A stretch of DNA of 64,000 bases from Endocalyx cinctus (GCA_001600455.1 BCKC01000001.1:248001-312000), one strand, 5' to 3'; shown: positions 1 to 12,075, counted from the first letter of the stretch. Made by a program: numbers and translations. Notes: a model not told the origin generated them from the sequence alone.

Positions 1-585
1 GGGTTAAATACGATGCCAAATTACTTTAACCGTAGGATTGCGGCGTGTTGGGGCAGTGATAGAGAGCTGAATAAATGCCAAGAGGAAGCTCTTACACTAC
101 AATGCCCATTGTACAGTACTATAAAGAAGCTGACCAACACAATTCCTTTCTTCTTTGTGAAATCCGATTGGCTTATTCGGTCTCTCTCTGTCCTAATACG
201 GTAGTTTAGGCAGTATTGTTCAGACCTTGAGTGGAACTGTTGAGCTCCCTTAAGCCCCTTAAAAGGAACAGAAGGGGGCTTAGAAGCTATGAACCTAGAT
301 CTCATTGCCATCCCATCCTGTCCCTTGTCTCGATTGTTTCTCTTTTTATAGGTTATTTTATGGGGAAGCCTGGGGAAATTACTCTAAAACCAATGTTTCT
401 CGTATTGAGAAAGGAAAAAAAAAAAAACAGTCAGCAATTTTTACCCAAGATAAATACAGTTGTTGACCGAATATTTCCTCGGTCAGATTTCTTTAAAATG
501 TTTCGACTGACATCCAGAGTCTAAAAAAGATCTTTGTCATCGCCACACTGATTCATTCATTCATCCATCCATTCTTACAAGCATC
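1..585. other. 5' flank, no gene seen
   Basis: No reading frame here looks like a conserved protein; the short open frames overlap each other on both strands and lack codon bias. Bases 549-576 hold a CATT/CATC-rich stretch just ahead of the first start codon, probably the 5' leader of the membrane-protein gene at 586. Confidence 0.5.
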
Positions 586-1428
586 ATGGCATCCATCAAA
601 GAATCACCCAAGAAAGAGATTGCTCATGTTGACTCTAAGTCTCAGAGATGTCAAAGTTTTTCATACTCTTTCCATATACTGATGCTTATCATCTTCATCC
701 TTCTAATAGGAATTATATTTTATCATGATAACTTATTAGCTTTTCATGAGCGCTATCCAACACAAGACTTCGATATAAAATCGCTAGCTCCACAATGCAA
801 TGAAACTCCAAATCCCATAACATCATCTCTCCTATGCTGGCTACGGATCGCCCGTAACTATACCAAAAATTCTAAAGCCGTCATCTACGCTGCTGCTCTC
901 TTCAGCTTGACCGTATCCGGCCTAATCGAGATCATTCTTGCTTTAGGCTATCTCGACAGCGCTAGTCCGAGGGTAAGTATATCCAGACAACCCCAGAGGA
1001 CCGTTCTAGGAATTTCTCTAACATATCCCTCTTTTCTCCATTCCCATCAGACGCGATATTGGGCACGGAAAATAGTATTATTCGCCCTCGCTTCTAATAC
1101 CGTTCTTTTTACCGTAAACTCCGCGTGGGATTTCCTTTTTCGTCTTTCCATATTGAACTCTCAGCTCGACTCAGAAAATCAGGCCGGTGAATTCAGCGGC
1201 ATTTCCGCTACTGAATCCATACTGATGCTCTTCGTTGCTTTTGGCTCCGGAATGATGTGGAGATCGGCCCGTAAGGAATTTCAGGAACAGGATTCAGCTG
1301 AGCTCGAGGCCGCCAGAATCGGTACCGATACCGACCTCGAGAAGGGCTTTTATTCGGACAAGGATCATAATAATATGGGAATTTCGACTCTTGCATGTAT
1401 TATGGAAGAAGAATTTATAGAATCATAA
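586..1428 (+). CDS. four-helix membrane protein, hypothetical
   Basis: I do not recognise a named family. The reading frame is open for 280 codons, but bases 973-1050 form a convincing intron (GTAAGT donor, CTAAC branch site near 1018, CAG acceptor). The intron is 78 nt, a multiple of three, and has no in-frame stop, so the spliced product is 254 residues. Four hydrophobic segments are visible: about residues 29-52, 99-125, and, after splicing, two more around the KIVLFALASNTVLF and ILMLFVAFGSGMMW stretches. The N terminus is charged and polar, and the C-terminal tail is acidic and cytosolic-looking. No signal peptide or catalytic motif is apparent. Codon use is AT-rich compared with the permeases downstream. 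It is probably a fungal orphan-type integral membrane protein. I am confident that it is a gene and not of its role. Confidence 0.7.
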   Translation: MASIKESPKKEIAHVDSKSQRCQSFSYSFHILMLIIFILLIGIIFYHDNLLAFHERYPTQDFDIKSLAPQCNETPNPITSSLLCWLRIARNYTKNSKAVIYAAALFSLTVSGLIEIILALGYLDSASPRVSISRQPQRTVLGISLTYPSFLHSHQTRYWARKIVLFALASNTVLFTVNSAWDFLFRLSILNSQLDSENQAGEFSGISATESILMLFVAFGSGMMWRSARKEFQEQDSAELEAARIGTDTDLEKGFYSDKDHNNMGISTLACIMEEEFIES

Positions 1429-3047
1429 TGTATTATGCTATGTACTATGGAGAACAGCCCTACAGGCACTCCTCATCACGCCACATATAATAAAGTATTA
1501 TACCACAAAAGTAAGTAATATGCTAAAGTGAACCCCGTTACCTTTCTCGTGATACGATACAATTCAATTGATGTCATTTGCCCCTCGAGATTTACATGAG
1601 CCACGCAATTGAATGAGGAGTCGATCCAGGAGATAGCAAAATACCGTAAGCCCCATAAACTCTAAAATGCGCCAGGGGCAACGGAAATCGACGGAAATAA
1701 CGATCTCTCTTCCCACCGTTTAAAGACGAAGAACTGTATTTCTCCGGTTTATGAAATTCCTCATTTACATACATATCAACATCAGTTCTCTTTCGATCGT
1801 AGGAATGTGGCATTTTATTATCTGAGACTTCTTACGTGTCTTCAGAGAAGAGCCCCGAGTACAATCGACGATATACGCATCGCCAGATCTCCGGTACAAC
1901 CATTGCTGCCGTATCCAAACCAGTCGCTATCCCTTGATTGATAAATACCTTTCTACGAGGGATTCTTGGCCGCAAACATAATGATGTAAATAATTCGTAA
2001 GAGAAACTCGTTAGCTTTGTTTAGCAAGCGTACAGTACTTGTACCTCTGAGACAAAGTCAGCTGAGGGGCCGCGTATACCTCCAAAATCGCTGGCCAACT
2101 AGAATTGCAGAATTTACGTGTTTCATCGGTCGATTTATTCACTCGATTATTCGTGCAAGCAGGGTCGCTAGCCGATCGTCCACGGGGAAGAGTCCAGTCC
2201 AGTTCCATAGCTTAGCAGGACCACGTTGCCGCGTACCGGAACTAAAAACAACCGCATATATGTACTGGAAATGCGGAGTAGACGGGATATAGTACATAGA
2301 TCGACACTAAGGAGAAATGGTTGATTTCTTAAACTCGGGACCGTCAGCTGCTTTCATTGACGACATTGACTTTTTTCGTGACCAATAGTACCAAACTCCC
2401 TTGTCTTTGGCATGGGAAACCTCCCATCTGTTTCTCCTTATGCCACCATCGTCATTTCATCACATCTACCTAGATACACTGTGATCACACCCTTTCATTG
2501 GCACAGCCTCATTACTTAAAATCATGTATTAATGGGAGGCACATCTTGAGAAACACACCAAGATGTTCTGCATAGTAAAATAGCAGAAGACAGTGCTTGT
2601 GGCGATTCTGAGATACCCCGTGTGTACCTATGTACAACCTTTGTCTCATCGAAAGTCGATACTTAAGGTTAATTTAATGTCTAAATCGAAGGATCCTATC
2701 CCTGTACCGTTACTCAATACGCGTGGGCTTGAGTAACGTACCTCTAGCATCCCTCTTTAGCTTTTAACTAATCGCACGCAGTAAGATGGACGCGGTATTA
2801 GTTGGGTTTGAGCTGTCATTCAGAACACGCTAACTCCTCGTCTCAGCCAAGTTTTTTTCATACTATGACTTCATCTTTGATAGATCCCGGGAGCTCGGCA
2901 GATAATACGCCAGCTCTGAAGTGATCGTTTATAAGCGTAGGGGAGGCCACAATTTGAGGCCACAATTTTCAAGGTTGGACTTTACCTTCTACTGTAGCTG
3001 TCAATACGTTTCCTCAAGAGTCTAACACCTATTGTCACACAAGAACC
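1429..3047. other. AT-rich intergenic, nothing supported
   Basis: Only short overlapping frames occur on both strands (for example around 2011-2292), with no conserved motif. The last 150 bases are the upstream region of the FAS1 gene. Confidence 0.5.
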
Positions 3048-4537
3048 ATGTATTCCAAAGGTCTCGTTTCGCTGTCGTTGGCTGGTGCAGTATATGCACA
3101 GTCACAGATGAGTTTGACTGATGCTCTCGGGTCTCTCAACTCGTCGCTATCCACCTTGAGCGGTAAGTTGATACTTATTTAAAGTACTTTGACAGGTCCT
3201 ATAATCTGACACATCTCTCAGCCCTTCTCTCTGGGGACCCCTCTCTGCTGACGGGGCTCAGCAACATGCAGAATGTTACCATTCTAGCTCCTGATAATGA
3301 CGCCCTCGGGGCCGTAATGAGTGGCAACGCCAATATCTCCACAATCGGGGGTTTCCCCATAGAATCGTTGTTGAATTACCACATCCTCAACGGTACTTAT
3401 TATAACACCAGCTTTGGTGACCAGCCAATGTTCATTCCGACCATGTTGATGAACCAGACGTACACCAACGTGACGGGTGGGCAACGCGTCGAGGCTGTCC
3501 TATCAGATGGAAATGTTACGTTTTACAGCGCATGGAAGCAAAACGCTTCCGTCGTAACGTCGGTTAGTATCTCCGTGCCAATGTTTAATCTGTTTCATGA
3601 GCTGACGAAAGGAATCAGAATGTTAACTTCGTAAGTATCTTAAAGCTTGCATGCTTGTGGTCTTATTGCGCATTTCTCAGGGCTGTTTTGGCACCAGAGT
3701 AATGAATATCGAAATCATATACTGGGTTTGCAGGGTCTCGCCTGGCATAATCCAGCGTTGGGCGATTCATTTACTAACATGCTGCTTTCTTTCGTACTAG
3801 ACTGGAGGCACAATCCATGTTATCAACGGATTATTGAGTATACCAACAAATGTGACGGACACACTGGTAAACGCGAATCTTACCGCTGCCGTCGGCGCAA
3901 TAAGGGATGCCGGCCTGACTTCTGATCTGTCCAATATGCGGGACGTGACCATATTTGCTCCTAACAACGATGCATTCAACGCCATTGGTAGCATTTTGGG
4001 CAGCATTTCATCAGATGATCTCAAGAGTATCGTCGGCTATCATGTCGTCAACGGCACAGTCGACTACTCTACCATGGCGCAAAACATGTCGTTGACCTCC
4101 GATGACGGCCAAAATATTACCCTCTCGAACATAAATGGAACGCTTTTCGCCAATGCGGCCAAGGTGACTGTCCCGGATATCTTGTGTGCCAACGGCGTAA
4201 TCCACGTCATCGATCAGTAAGTCTTCCCTAACTAAATCTTGAATATGCCAAAGATTCGCTAACCATCATTAGGGTACTCAACCCAAGCAACACAACTGCC
4301 TCACCTAACCCGACGCAAACCTCGGCGGCGCCCGCGTACTCGGGCGCTAGCAGCGGAAGCTCTGGTGTGCCCTTCACCAGCGGCGTGGCCACCCCAACGA
4401 CTACCCTTCCCGTGGCTACGTCGGTCACCGCTGGCGAGACCAGCACCTCATCGCCCGGTGCTGCCATGCCGGCCAAGACTGCCGCTGCTCATGTAGCTGC
4501 CCTCTTTGGTGGAGCTGCCATACTTGCCAACTGGTAA
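3048..4537 (+). CDS. GPI-anchored fasciclin (FAS1) domain protein
   Basis: This is a secreted cell-wall or cell-surface adhesion protein with two FAS1 domains. My five-exon model is 3048-3162, 3222-3562, 3619-3630, 3801-4216 and 4273-4537, giving 382 residues. Residues 1-18 form a signal peptide ending in VYAQ. Each FAS1 repeat has its H1 motif (NVTILAPDNDA and DVTIFAPNNDAF) and its H2 motif (TGGTIHVIN and ANGVIHVID). After the second domain comes a Ser/Thr/Pro-rich stalk and a hydrophobic tail ending AILANW, as expected for a GPI signal. Many N-x-S/T sites suit a secreted glycoprotein. Exon 3 is a 12-nt microexon encoding NVNF. It is bounded by a GTTAGT/CAG intron (branch CTGAC at 3602) and a GTAAGT/TAG intron (branch CTAAC near 3775), and it restores the first H2 strand. 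The gene converges on the permease at 4829. Confidence 0.85.
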
Positions 4538-4828
4538 AGGAATATTGTGAGAAAAGTTAAGCTGCGAGAATAATCATGATGAGGAAATTATAACGATAGT
4601 TTCTATACGAAGACGATGGTTTATGAGTATTCCCGCTGATGGAGTCTACAATAATATATTTTAGTGATGGAGAACAACAATGTAATGAGTACGGATGTTT
4701 TAATACTGAGAATTATCCTTGATTAATTATAACGGCGCGAAGTCAATTTTTGCTTTCAGTCCATCATTCGGATGCTACAGTATGTCTGTCAAAAGAAAAG
4801 AAGTATCAATTAAATAGCAACTATCTAC

Positions 4829-6487
4829 TCAAGCAATCCAAAACCATATTCGCTCCAAGAAGTTCCTAGGTTTTCTCTCAGGCCACGTCCCCTCCAACCT
4901 ATCCACCTCCTCCTTCCCACTCCACAAATCCATTTCCCCTAATTTGACGAAACTCGTACCCTTGACAAATTTATAACCCAAGAACAACGACAAGAAAATG
5001 GGTATGTCTATATACGGCGGGACGAAGCTCTTCGCGCTAAACTTTCCCGGAAAAAAGGCGTCGTACCCGTTGAAGAGGGCCACAACCAGGCAGAAGCAGA
5101 TGGCGAAGTAAGCCATGTACGGCTGCCCGGGCGACTTCCAGGGGAGCTCGTCCCGGGAGATGCCGTTGTGCCGGAGCCCACGGTAGAACCGCAGGTACGT
5201 CACGCAGATGGCCGCCCACACGATGAGCGTCGAGACGGCGGATAGGTTCGAGAACCAGAAAAAGACCTCCTCGCCCCGGTTGCTCACGTTGAGGTAGGAG
5301 AGCAAACCCAACGCGCCCGTGGCCCCGACGCACGCGTACGGAACGCCCCACCTCTCGTACGTCAGGAACCTGGGGGCTTTCCCGTCCAGGGCGGCCGCGT
5401 ACAGGACGCGGGTCGAGGCGTAGAAGAACGAGTTCCCCGCGGACCAGGCCGAGCTCAGAATGACGGCGTTAATGATAGAAGGCAGGACCTTAATCCCGCC
5501 GTTGGAGATGGCGATGACGAACGGAGAGGCGGCCGCGCCGGGGGCGGATTCGTCGATCGCGTTCAGCAGCCGGCCGTCGCGCGACGAGACGCACAAGGTG
5601 ACGAGGAAGATGGCGAGCACGTAGAAGAGCGCAATGCGCCAGAAGACGCGACGGATCGCCTTGGGGATGTTCCGTCGCGGGTCCTCGGTCTCGCCCGAGG
5701 CGATCACCACCATCTCGCTCCCGCCGTACGAGAAGGTCGCTTGGATGAAGACCTTCCAGAAGGCGAGGAAGCGGCCCAGGGACCCCTCGACGAGGTACTC
5801 GTTCAGCGGACCCGGGTCGACCCAGTACCGAAATCCGATTCGTTCGCCGCTCGGGCTGCCCCCGAGCGTGATGATGAACATGAGCAGCATCAGCCCCACG
5901 ATGGTCGTGAGCTTGACGGCTCCGAAGGCGAACTCGGCCTCGCCGTAGACGCGCACGGGGAAGAGGTTCGCGATCACCATGGCGAAGTAGAAGACGGTGA
6001 TGAGCGCCGCCACGGGGACGTCGTTCGGCCAGTAGTCGACGATGACGGCCGAGACGGTGACCTCGATAGGCACCCCGATGGCCAGCTGGTACCAGTAATT
6101 CCACCCGAGCGTGAACCCCAAGGCCTCGTCCACGTAGCGGGCCGCGTAGACGGGGACGGCGCCCGGAAGCGGTAGGTACGCCGCCATCTCCCCGAGGCTG
6201 TGCACCACGCAGTACACGTTCACAGCGGTGATCAGGTACGCCAGAAACGCCGCGAGAGGGCCCGCCAGAGATAGGACCTGCCCGCTGCCGACGAAGAGAC
6301 CGGTCCCGATCGCGCCGGATAAGGCCATAAATTGAACGTGTCGCGATTTCAGCTTACGGTCTAACGTCCCGACGTTGCGGTTTTCATGCGCCGCTTTTAG
6401 GTCGTTGCTTTCATGCTGGGCAGGTGTTGGTGGTCTTATATCATCATCGTCCGGGCCGGACTTTCGAGCCTTTTCGACGTCGGCCAT
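4829..6487 (-). CDS. amino-acid permease, GAP1/AAT type
   Basis: This is an intronless 552-residue plasma-membrane amino-acid/proton symporter of the fungal AAT (APC superfamily) type. The hydrophilic N terminus (about 50 residues) is followed by the TM1 signature GAIGTGLFVGSG, then about 12 hydrophobic segments. Family landmarks include SLGEMAAYLP (TM2-3), FxYGGSEMVVIASGETEDPRRNIPKA (TM6 and following loop), the SSRDGRLL loop and SAWSAGNSFFYASTRVLYA (TM8). The length matches the family. The start codon follows a short leader. A paralogue of 554 residues lies divergently at 9872 and shares loops such as PGAAASPxVI, but that gene has two introns. The substrate cannot be read from sequence; regulation by nitrogen catabolite repression would be typical of the family but was not shown here. 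Confidence 0.93.
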   Translation of the reverse strand: MADVEKARKSGPDDDDIRPPTPAQHESNDLKAAHENRNVGTLDRKLKSRHVQFMALSGAIGTGLFVGSGQVLSLAGPLAAFLAYLITAVNVYCVVHSLGEMAAYLPLPGAVPVYAARYVDEALGFTLGWNYWYQLAIGVPIEVTVSAVIVDYWPNDVPVAALITVFYFAMVIANLFPVRVYGEAEFAFGAVKLTTIVGLMLLMFIITLGGSPSGERIGFRYWVDPGPLNEYLVEGSLGRFLAFWKVFIQATFSYGGSEMVVIASGETEDPRRNIPKAIRRVFWRIALFYVLAIFLVTLCVSSRDGRLLNAIDESAPGAAASPFVIAISNGGIKVLPSIINAVILSSAWSAGNSFFYASTRVLYAAALDGKAPRFLTYERWGVPYACVGATGALGLLSYLNVSNRGEEVFFWFSNLSAVSTLIVWAAICVTYLRFYRGLRHNGISRDELPWKSPGQPYMAYFAICFCLVVALFNGYDAFFPGKFSAKSFVPPYIDIPIFLSLFLGYKFVKGTSFVKLGEMDLWSGKEEVDRLEGTWPERKPRNFLERIWFWIA

Positions 6488-9400
6488 CTCTCCCCGATGT
6501 TTGTGTTTCTTCCCCTTCGATTGATAGGTCCTTCGCCCTCCTGACTAATTATATTTTGCCTTCCGGTCGGCTCTTCAATTCCCGCCGATGATCCGAAACT
6601 TGGAAGAATTGTCTTTTAATTCTTATTCATGCGTCGTTTATTTTGAGATAGAAATGAGTAGACAAGATAAACTTTAGCTCCTGCGGTCACACTGCTTATG
6701 TACTTATCTGATATGATAATGGGAATTTCTCGCGGGGTAGCTACCCCATTACCCCCTAACATATATCCATGCGGAGCTCCTTCGATACTACGTATCATTC
6801 GAGAGAGTTAGCGATAAGAGGAGGTTGGTCCTTGGCTGGAAGCTTGGCGACGATAAAAGTCGTGATAGAAGCTGATCCCACGCAGGGGTGCAAGAACGTA
6901 GATGAAATACGTTAAATAATGGTCTGATTGATATCGGCCGCTTCTTTTCAAATTGCTCCTTTGCGCGAGGGAGTATGACCGTGAATAATGATATTTAATT
7001 CATTTCATAATCCAGGACCTGGAAGGCTTTTCCTCAGTCAGGCTAATCATGGTTCACAACATCGTGCGATGATACGTTATAGTATGTTCGATAAATTCTT
7101 CCTGCGCGGATTCGGAGTGTTCACCTCTTCCTAATGGTTTAAGTGACCCAGTTCTCATCCCAACCACATCAAATTATTTATCATCAAAAAGAAGGATTCG
7201 ATTGAAAAAGGCGTTCAACCAGCCAGCGCATGTGCATAGTTGGCTCCTCCGAATGGAGTAGTCTCTCAATATCGGCCTCACATAAGATCATGAGCCGATG
7301 TGGCCCCTCCAGACAACTGCAGACTCTTAGGTTAGTAACGTCTCTTCTAAGATGACTTATTTATATGTGGTATTTCTCAAAAGATTTCCTATAAAAATCT
7401 GGCTTTGAAAATCTTCAAGATCTGAACCCAGTTGTGTATCGGTAAAAATCAATGATTTACTCTTGGCACGGACCGGAAGCGGAAGCAGAAACAGAGGCGG
7501 AGATGGAAAGCGAAATATTCGGTTCTGAATCGTTTTAAAGTAGGGGAACCGGCAGCGTCACGAGGTTATCTGTGTAATATAATGCAATCTCTTCCAAGAG
7601 CACGCCAGTTCTAGAAGCCCTCAAAGCAGGAAAATTTACTATGTAAATATTTAGATGGCTGTCGTGTTTGCATCGCCCCTGATTCTGTGTATTTGTCTGA
7701 CCTAGCAATGGATTGAAAGCTGAACCAGACAATCAAGTTAAATCATTAATAAGGGGGAAATGTTTGAATAAATAACCAGATATCTGTATAGCCGAACATG
7801 TATGCACATGTAGGGTGTACTCCCATATCTATAGTCTTGCTAATATGAACCTTCTGGAGACTGCTGTGAAATCATATACTTCTTTTTGTTGGTAGTAAAG
7901 TACCCCTTTACCGTTGAGGTTGACTAGTTGTCGACTTTTACCTATTTAGACTCAAAGTTACAGCCGATATATCCTATAATGCAGGCCAAGGCTCCTACGA
8001 CTGAATAAACAATACTCAGTACTGTTATTTTTGTCCGTGGGGGCCTACTTTTGGCTCACAGCAATCTCGTGGTCCACCTCGGGATGTAAACTGGTGCAAC
8101 GTCGAGTCGGTAGAGTTTTCTCCCGACGGGTTCACGAACCCGGAGCCGGACCCGACACCAGAGAAAGCGACAGCTGCATATAGTGGAACCGGCTGAACGG
8201 CTGTTCCAACAAGTTTTGAGGGACGGTCGACCACTCTTTTCTTTGGGGCTAACGACAACTCTCATGCAACGCACATCTAGCGCCATCTCGATCTAAATAG
8301 GTCTGCACTTGCCAGATGTCTCGGTGCCCGGCTTCATGTCCGTGATTTACTACTCCGTACACCCGTCCTCATCTGGGGACAGGGCGGGCAGGGGTAATGA
8401 TCCATTATAGTATTGGTTATTTTACGATACCCGATCTTTTTACCGAACGTTGCCACCGAAACAGGAATAATACTGTTATCATCAGACATTATCAACGTGA
8501 TGACATGTTCATAGCGTGTTTAGATATGTAGTCATCATTCGTATTGAGCATAGTTGTCTTTTTTTATCAAAGTATCGTACCACTAGTAATCCCACGCGAG
8601 TACTATGTAGATAGATCATAGATCAGCTACGAGTAGGGCAAATCTTGATAAGCCTAAAACGACGTATTGTGCCAGTTTCCACGTAGGTTTACTATGTAAA
8701 CAATTATAAAAAACAATTACGAATGCCTTTCTCGTCATTATCTCAGGCTTGACTCGAATTGGCTTTCTTAATCGTTCTTAAGATGAGCTCAAGTGGACCC
8801 TTAATTATTGACAGGTCCTCGTGTAATATACGACGCTAATACAGGAACAGGCATGTCCATCCGAAAAGCCAAGAAGACAACCGGTATTGAAAGGGCACGT
8901 ACGCACATTTTACTCTACACTACGGTTAGAGAATATAGCGAGCCGATCAAGGCTAAAGATCTGAGTTGAAATTACTTTATTTTTATCTTATTATCTGGGT
9001 TACTATGAGGGGAACATAGTAAGGTAGGGTAGGGAAGGGGAAAGGAAAAGGTTGGCATTATACATGACGGAGACTAATGCAGACAAAACCCACGAAAAGT
9101 GAGGAAAAGAACTCTTCTAGAAAAGATCTCCCCATGAAAAGTTGCATTACCGTCGGTTACCTTATCCAATGAGACAGATGAATTGATCGAGGTCCTATCC
9201 TCTTTCTGCACGCTCTCGGATGCGAAAAAGAGAGAACATGTTCTTTTTACACGATACTACTAAATACTACACCGAGACGGGGCTCTCCACCCCCGAATCC
9301 AGGGAAAGCCCAGGGTTGTTTCAACCTTTATAATGGAGACCATATATTTTATAGAACGTTATCTTAATGCAGCCAAGACCTCTACTGATAAACGTTCCCC

Positions 9401-9871
9401 ACGGGACAAGGAAATCTTAGGAAATCTTGACTCCTCATATCTTGTAATACTGAAGAAAAGGCCGTGTCCTCACCCATGTCCCAGGTGTTTCGAGGTGGTG
9501 TACGGAGTACAGTCGCTCAAAAAAGTGCCAAGACCGTTATCTTTCGCAAGATGACGTCCATCAGCGTACTATGTAGTTTTGCAGTTATTAACGCCAATGG
9601 CACGACGCGACGCAGGGTCTCAATCTCCGATCTAGAACATTTCGAGGAATCTATTCTCGGTCTTATTTACTTCGAGGTAATATGGGGTCGCGAGAGAGTA
9701 TAATACCTAAACCCACCCTTCCAATTCTTTTTTGATTCTTCCTTTTTCATCCCTTCTATCACTCTTTCGGCGAATGCTTCAAGCTACGCGCCTTTTTCGA
9801 CTCGCGCAGGTGAAAGAAAAGAAAGTCACGAGGATATAGGTAGTATACCTTGGATCAAGGATAAAGCAACC
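6488..9871. other. 3.4-kb spacer between the divergent permeases
   Basis: This is mostly AT-rich sequence. Two overlapping minus-strand frames at 8025-8286 are open for about 76 codons each but have no recognisable motif. Copies of the 9-mer TACTCCGTA/TACGGAGTA lie at 8351-8359 and 9501-9509. A purine-rich patch is at 9020-9055. It presumably contains the promoters of both permeases. Confidence 0.5.
8351..8359. repeat. TACTCCGTA 9-mer, first of eight copies
   Basis: The same near-palindromic 9-mer, or its complement, also occurs at 9501, 13397, 25009, 35794, 36115, 45620 and 58235. All eight copies are outside coding exons. See the finding for the expectation. Confidence 0.6.
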
Positions 9872-11707
9872 ATGGGACTAAAAGAGGGTGGAGATCTCTC
9901 TCCGGCCGAGAGCATCAACGGCTCTCCGGGCGTCATCTTAACTACCGACGAGCATGGCCGGATAAGGGAAACGCAACGAGGTTTAAGCCCGCGACATGTT
10001 GGTTTGATGGCTATCGGTGGTAGTATCGGAACTGGTTTATGGGTAAGTAGTAACCGTCGCAGGATTTCATTCAATACAAAGCGCAAAACAAGAAGGAGAA
10101 AACAAAACGCTAATACGCATTTCTAAATTTCCAGGTCGGAATCGGCAGCGTCCTCAGCGAAGCCGGTCCTTTGTCTCTCGTGCTGGGTTACTTGTTCTGG
10201 GGTATCCTGTTCATCTGGCCTCTGAACTTGTGCGTGGCCGAGATGTGCGCGTACCTACCGATTAAAGGATCCATCTTCGAGTTGGCCTCGCGATTCGTCG
10301 ACCCGGCCCTCGGTTTCGCTATGGGTTGGACTTACTTCTTCGCCGGAACTATGCTTGTTTGCGTCGAATACTCTGCCGTCGCAACTGTCATCGAGTACTG
10401 GCTTCCGGACGTGAACCCGGCCGCCTGGATCGCCGTCGCCATGGTTTCTTGCTATATTTTGAACGTCGTGGCTGTCAAGTAAGCTCCTCCTTTTTTTTTT
10501 TTTTTTGAGTTATGCGAGGCCAATGGAAACTAACCTATCTTCTTTCCAAACAAATAGATGGTACGGCGAATCCGAATTCATCATGGCCTCGACGAAAATC
10601 ATCCTCCTCTTCGGCCTGTGCTTCCTCACGCTCGTCACCATGAGCGGCGGCAACCCGCAGCACGACGCGTACGGGTTCCGAAATTGGGGCGACGGCAACG
10701 CCATCCACGCCTACTACACGACGGGCTCGACGGGCCGCTTCCTCGGCTGGTGGGAGGTCGTCCTGTACGCCGGCTTCACCATCGCCGGACCCGACATGAT
10801 CGCGCTCGCGGCGGGCGAGATCCAGAACCCGCGCCGGACGATCCCGCGCGTGGCCAAGCTCATCTTCTACCGCCTCGTCGGCTTCTACGTCGTCGGCGTC
10901 CTCGCCGTCGGCATCCTCTGCTCCTCCCGGAACCCGCGCCTGCTGAGCGCCATCGACGCCGACTCCCCCGGCGCCGCCGCGAGCCCCTGGGTCATCGGCA
11001 TCCAGGATTTGGGGATCCAGGGCCTGCCGAGCGTCATCAACGCCGCCATCCTGCTCTCGGGCTGGTCCTGCGGTAACGCGTATCTGTACTCGTCGTCCCG
11101 GACCTTGTACGGCCTCGCGCGCGACGGCCAGGCGCCCAAGATCTTCGCCTACTGCACCAAGGCCGGCGTGCCCATCGTCGCCGTCTCGACCGTTTCGGCC
11201 ATCACGGCCATCACGTTCCTGGTCTCGTCCAACTCGGCCGTCGAGGTGTTCTTCTGGTTCGTCGACCTCACGACGACGGCCCTGATCGCTTCGTACACCC
11301 TCATGATCGTCGCGTACGTCGGATTCTACCGTGCGCGCGTGGCGCAGGGTATGGACCCCGCGTCCCTGCCCTACAAGGCTCCCTGGGCTCCTTACTCGAC
11401 CTACCTCGCCCTCGTGCTCGGCTGCCTGGCCCTTATCTTCGTCGGTTTCGACACCTTCGTTCCTTTCAGCGTGCGCGGCTTCATCACGAGCTACTTCGCT
11501 CTCGCCTTCGCCTTCGTTACCTTCTTCCTCTGGAAGGTGCTGAAGAAGACCAAGTTTGTCAACCCCGCCGATGCCGATCTCATTACTGGAAAGAAGGAGG
11601 TCGACGAGGAGTGTAGGCACTGGGAGGAGGGTGGTATTGAGGAGGTTGAGAAGCAGAGATTGGCTCAGATGAGCCCTCTCAGGAGATTTTGGGAAAAGCT
11701 ATGGTAA
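9872..11707 (+). CDS. amino-acid permease, GAP1/AAT type (paralogue)
   Basis: The spliced model is 9872-10042, 10135-10478 and 10558-11707, giving 554 residues. Intron 1 (92 nt) has a GTAAGT donor and CCAG end. Intron 2 (79 nt) has a GTAAGC donor, a CTAAC branch at 10529 and an AATAG end, and carries a T-run. The protein begins with a polar tail, then AIGGSIGTGLW, where intron 1 falls inside the TM1 signature. Conserved blocks follow: AEMCAYLPIKG, FTIAGPDMIALAAGEIQNPRRTIPR, SGWSCGNAYLYSSSRTLYGLARDGQAP and a C-terminal LITGKKEVDEE resembling WSGKEEVDRLE of the permease at 4829. It should import amino acids at the plasma membrane; the substrate is unknown. The TM6 motif GPDM replaces GGSE of its paralogue, suggesting a different specificity (inference). 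It converges on the cyclin gene. Confidence 0.92.
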
Positions 11708-12075
11708 TAGGCTTAAGAGTCACTACTTTGAATATCCAGGTTTTGACCTATTACACTACTTGCTTGTACGATGTTTTTGAAAACTTGTAAAGATAAAAGC
11801 AGATAGAACATTTATCTATTGCATTAGAGGAGATTACGTTAGAATAGATAGGCATATGCATGCTCTGATTATAAATAATGCAATCATCGTAATAGCCCAT
11901 GAAGGAAACTTTTATCTACCTATTATTATTGCCGATATATCGTGCTTAGGTCAAGCCGTGGCACAGCGTTTTAGAATATGGAATACCGAGACTATATATA
12001 TGAGTAGTCTGAAATATCAGTAATACCAACGCTGAATTATTTATGAATTGCTGCCAACCTTCACTTAAGTGTAAT
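11708..12075. other. short convergent 3' spacer
   Basis: AT-rich 3' flanks of the permease and the cyclin gene; no gene or clear terminator element seen. Confidence 0.5.

Noticed and set aside
5490..6104. 204-codon alternative frame inside the first permease
   Set aside because: Arg/His/Pro-rich frame-shift shadow; the permease frame is conserved along its whole length.
8025..8286. Two overlapping minus-strand frames of 76-77 codons
   Set aside because: No motif, no splice partners and no codon bias; kept only as a note in the spacer.
10535..11620. 361-codon minus-strand open frame antisense to the second permease
   Set aside because: It mirrors the GC-rich codon bias of the permease exon; composition is Asp/Glu/Gly/Arg shadow with no motif.
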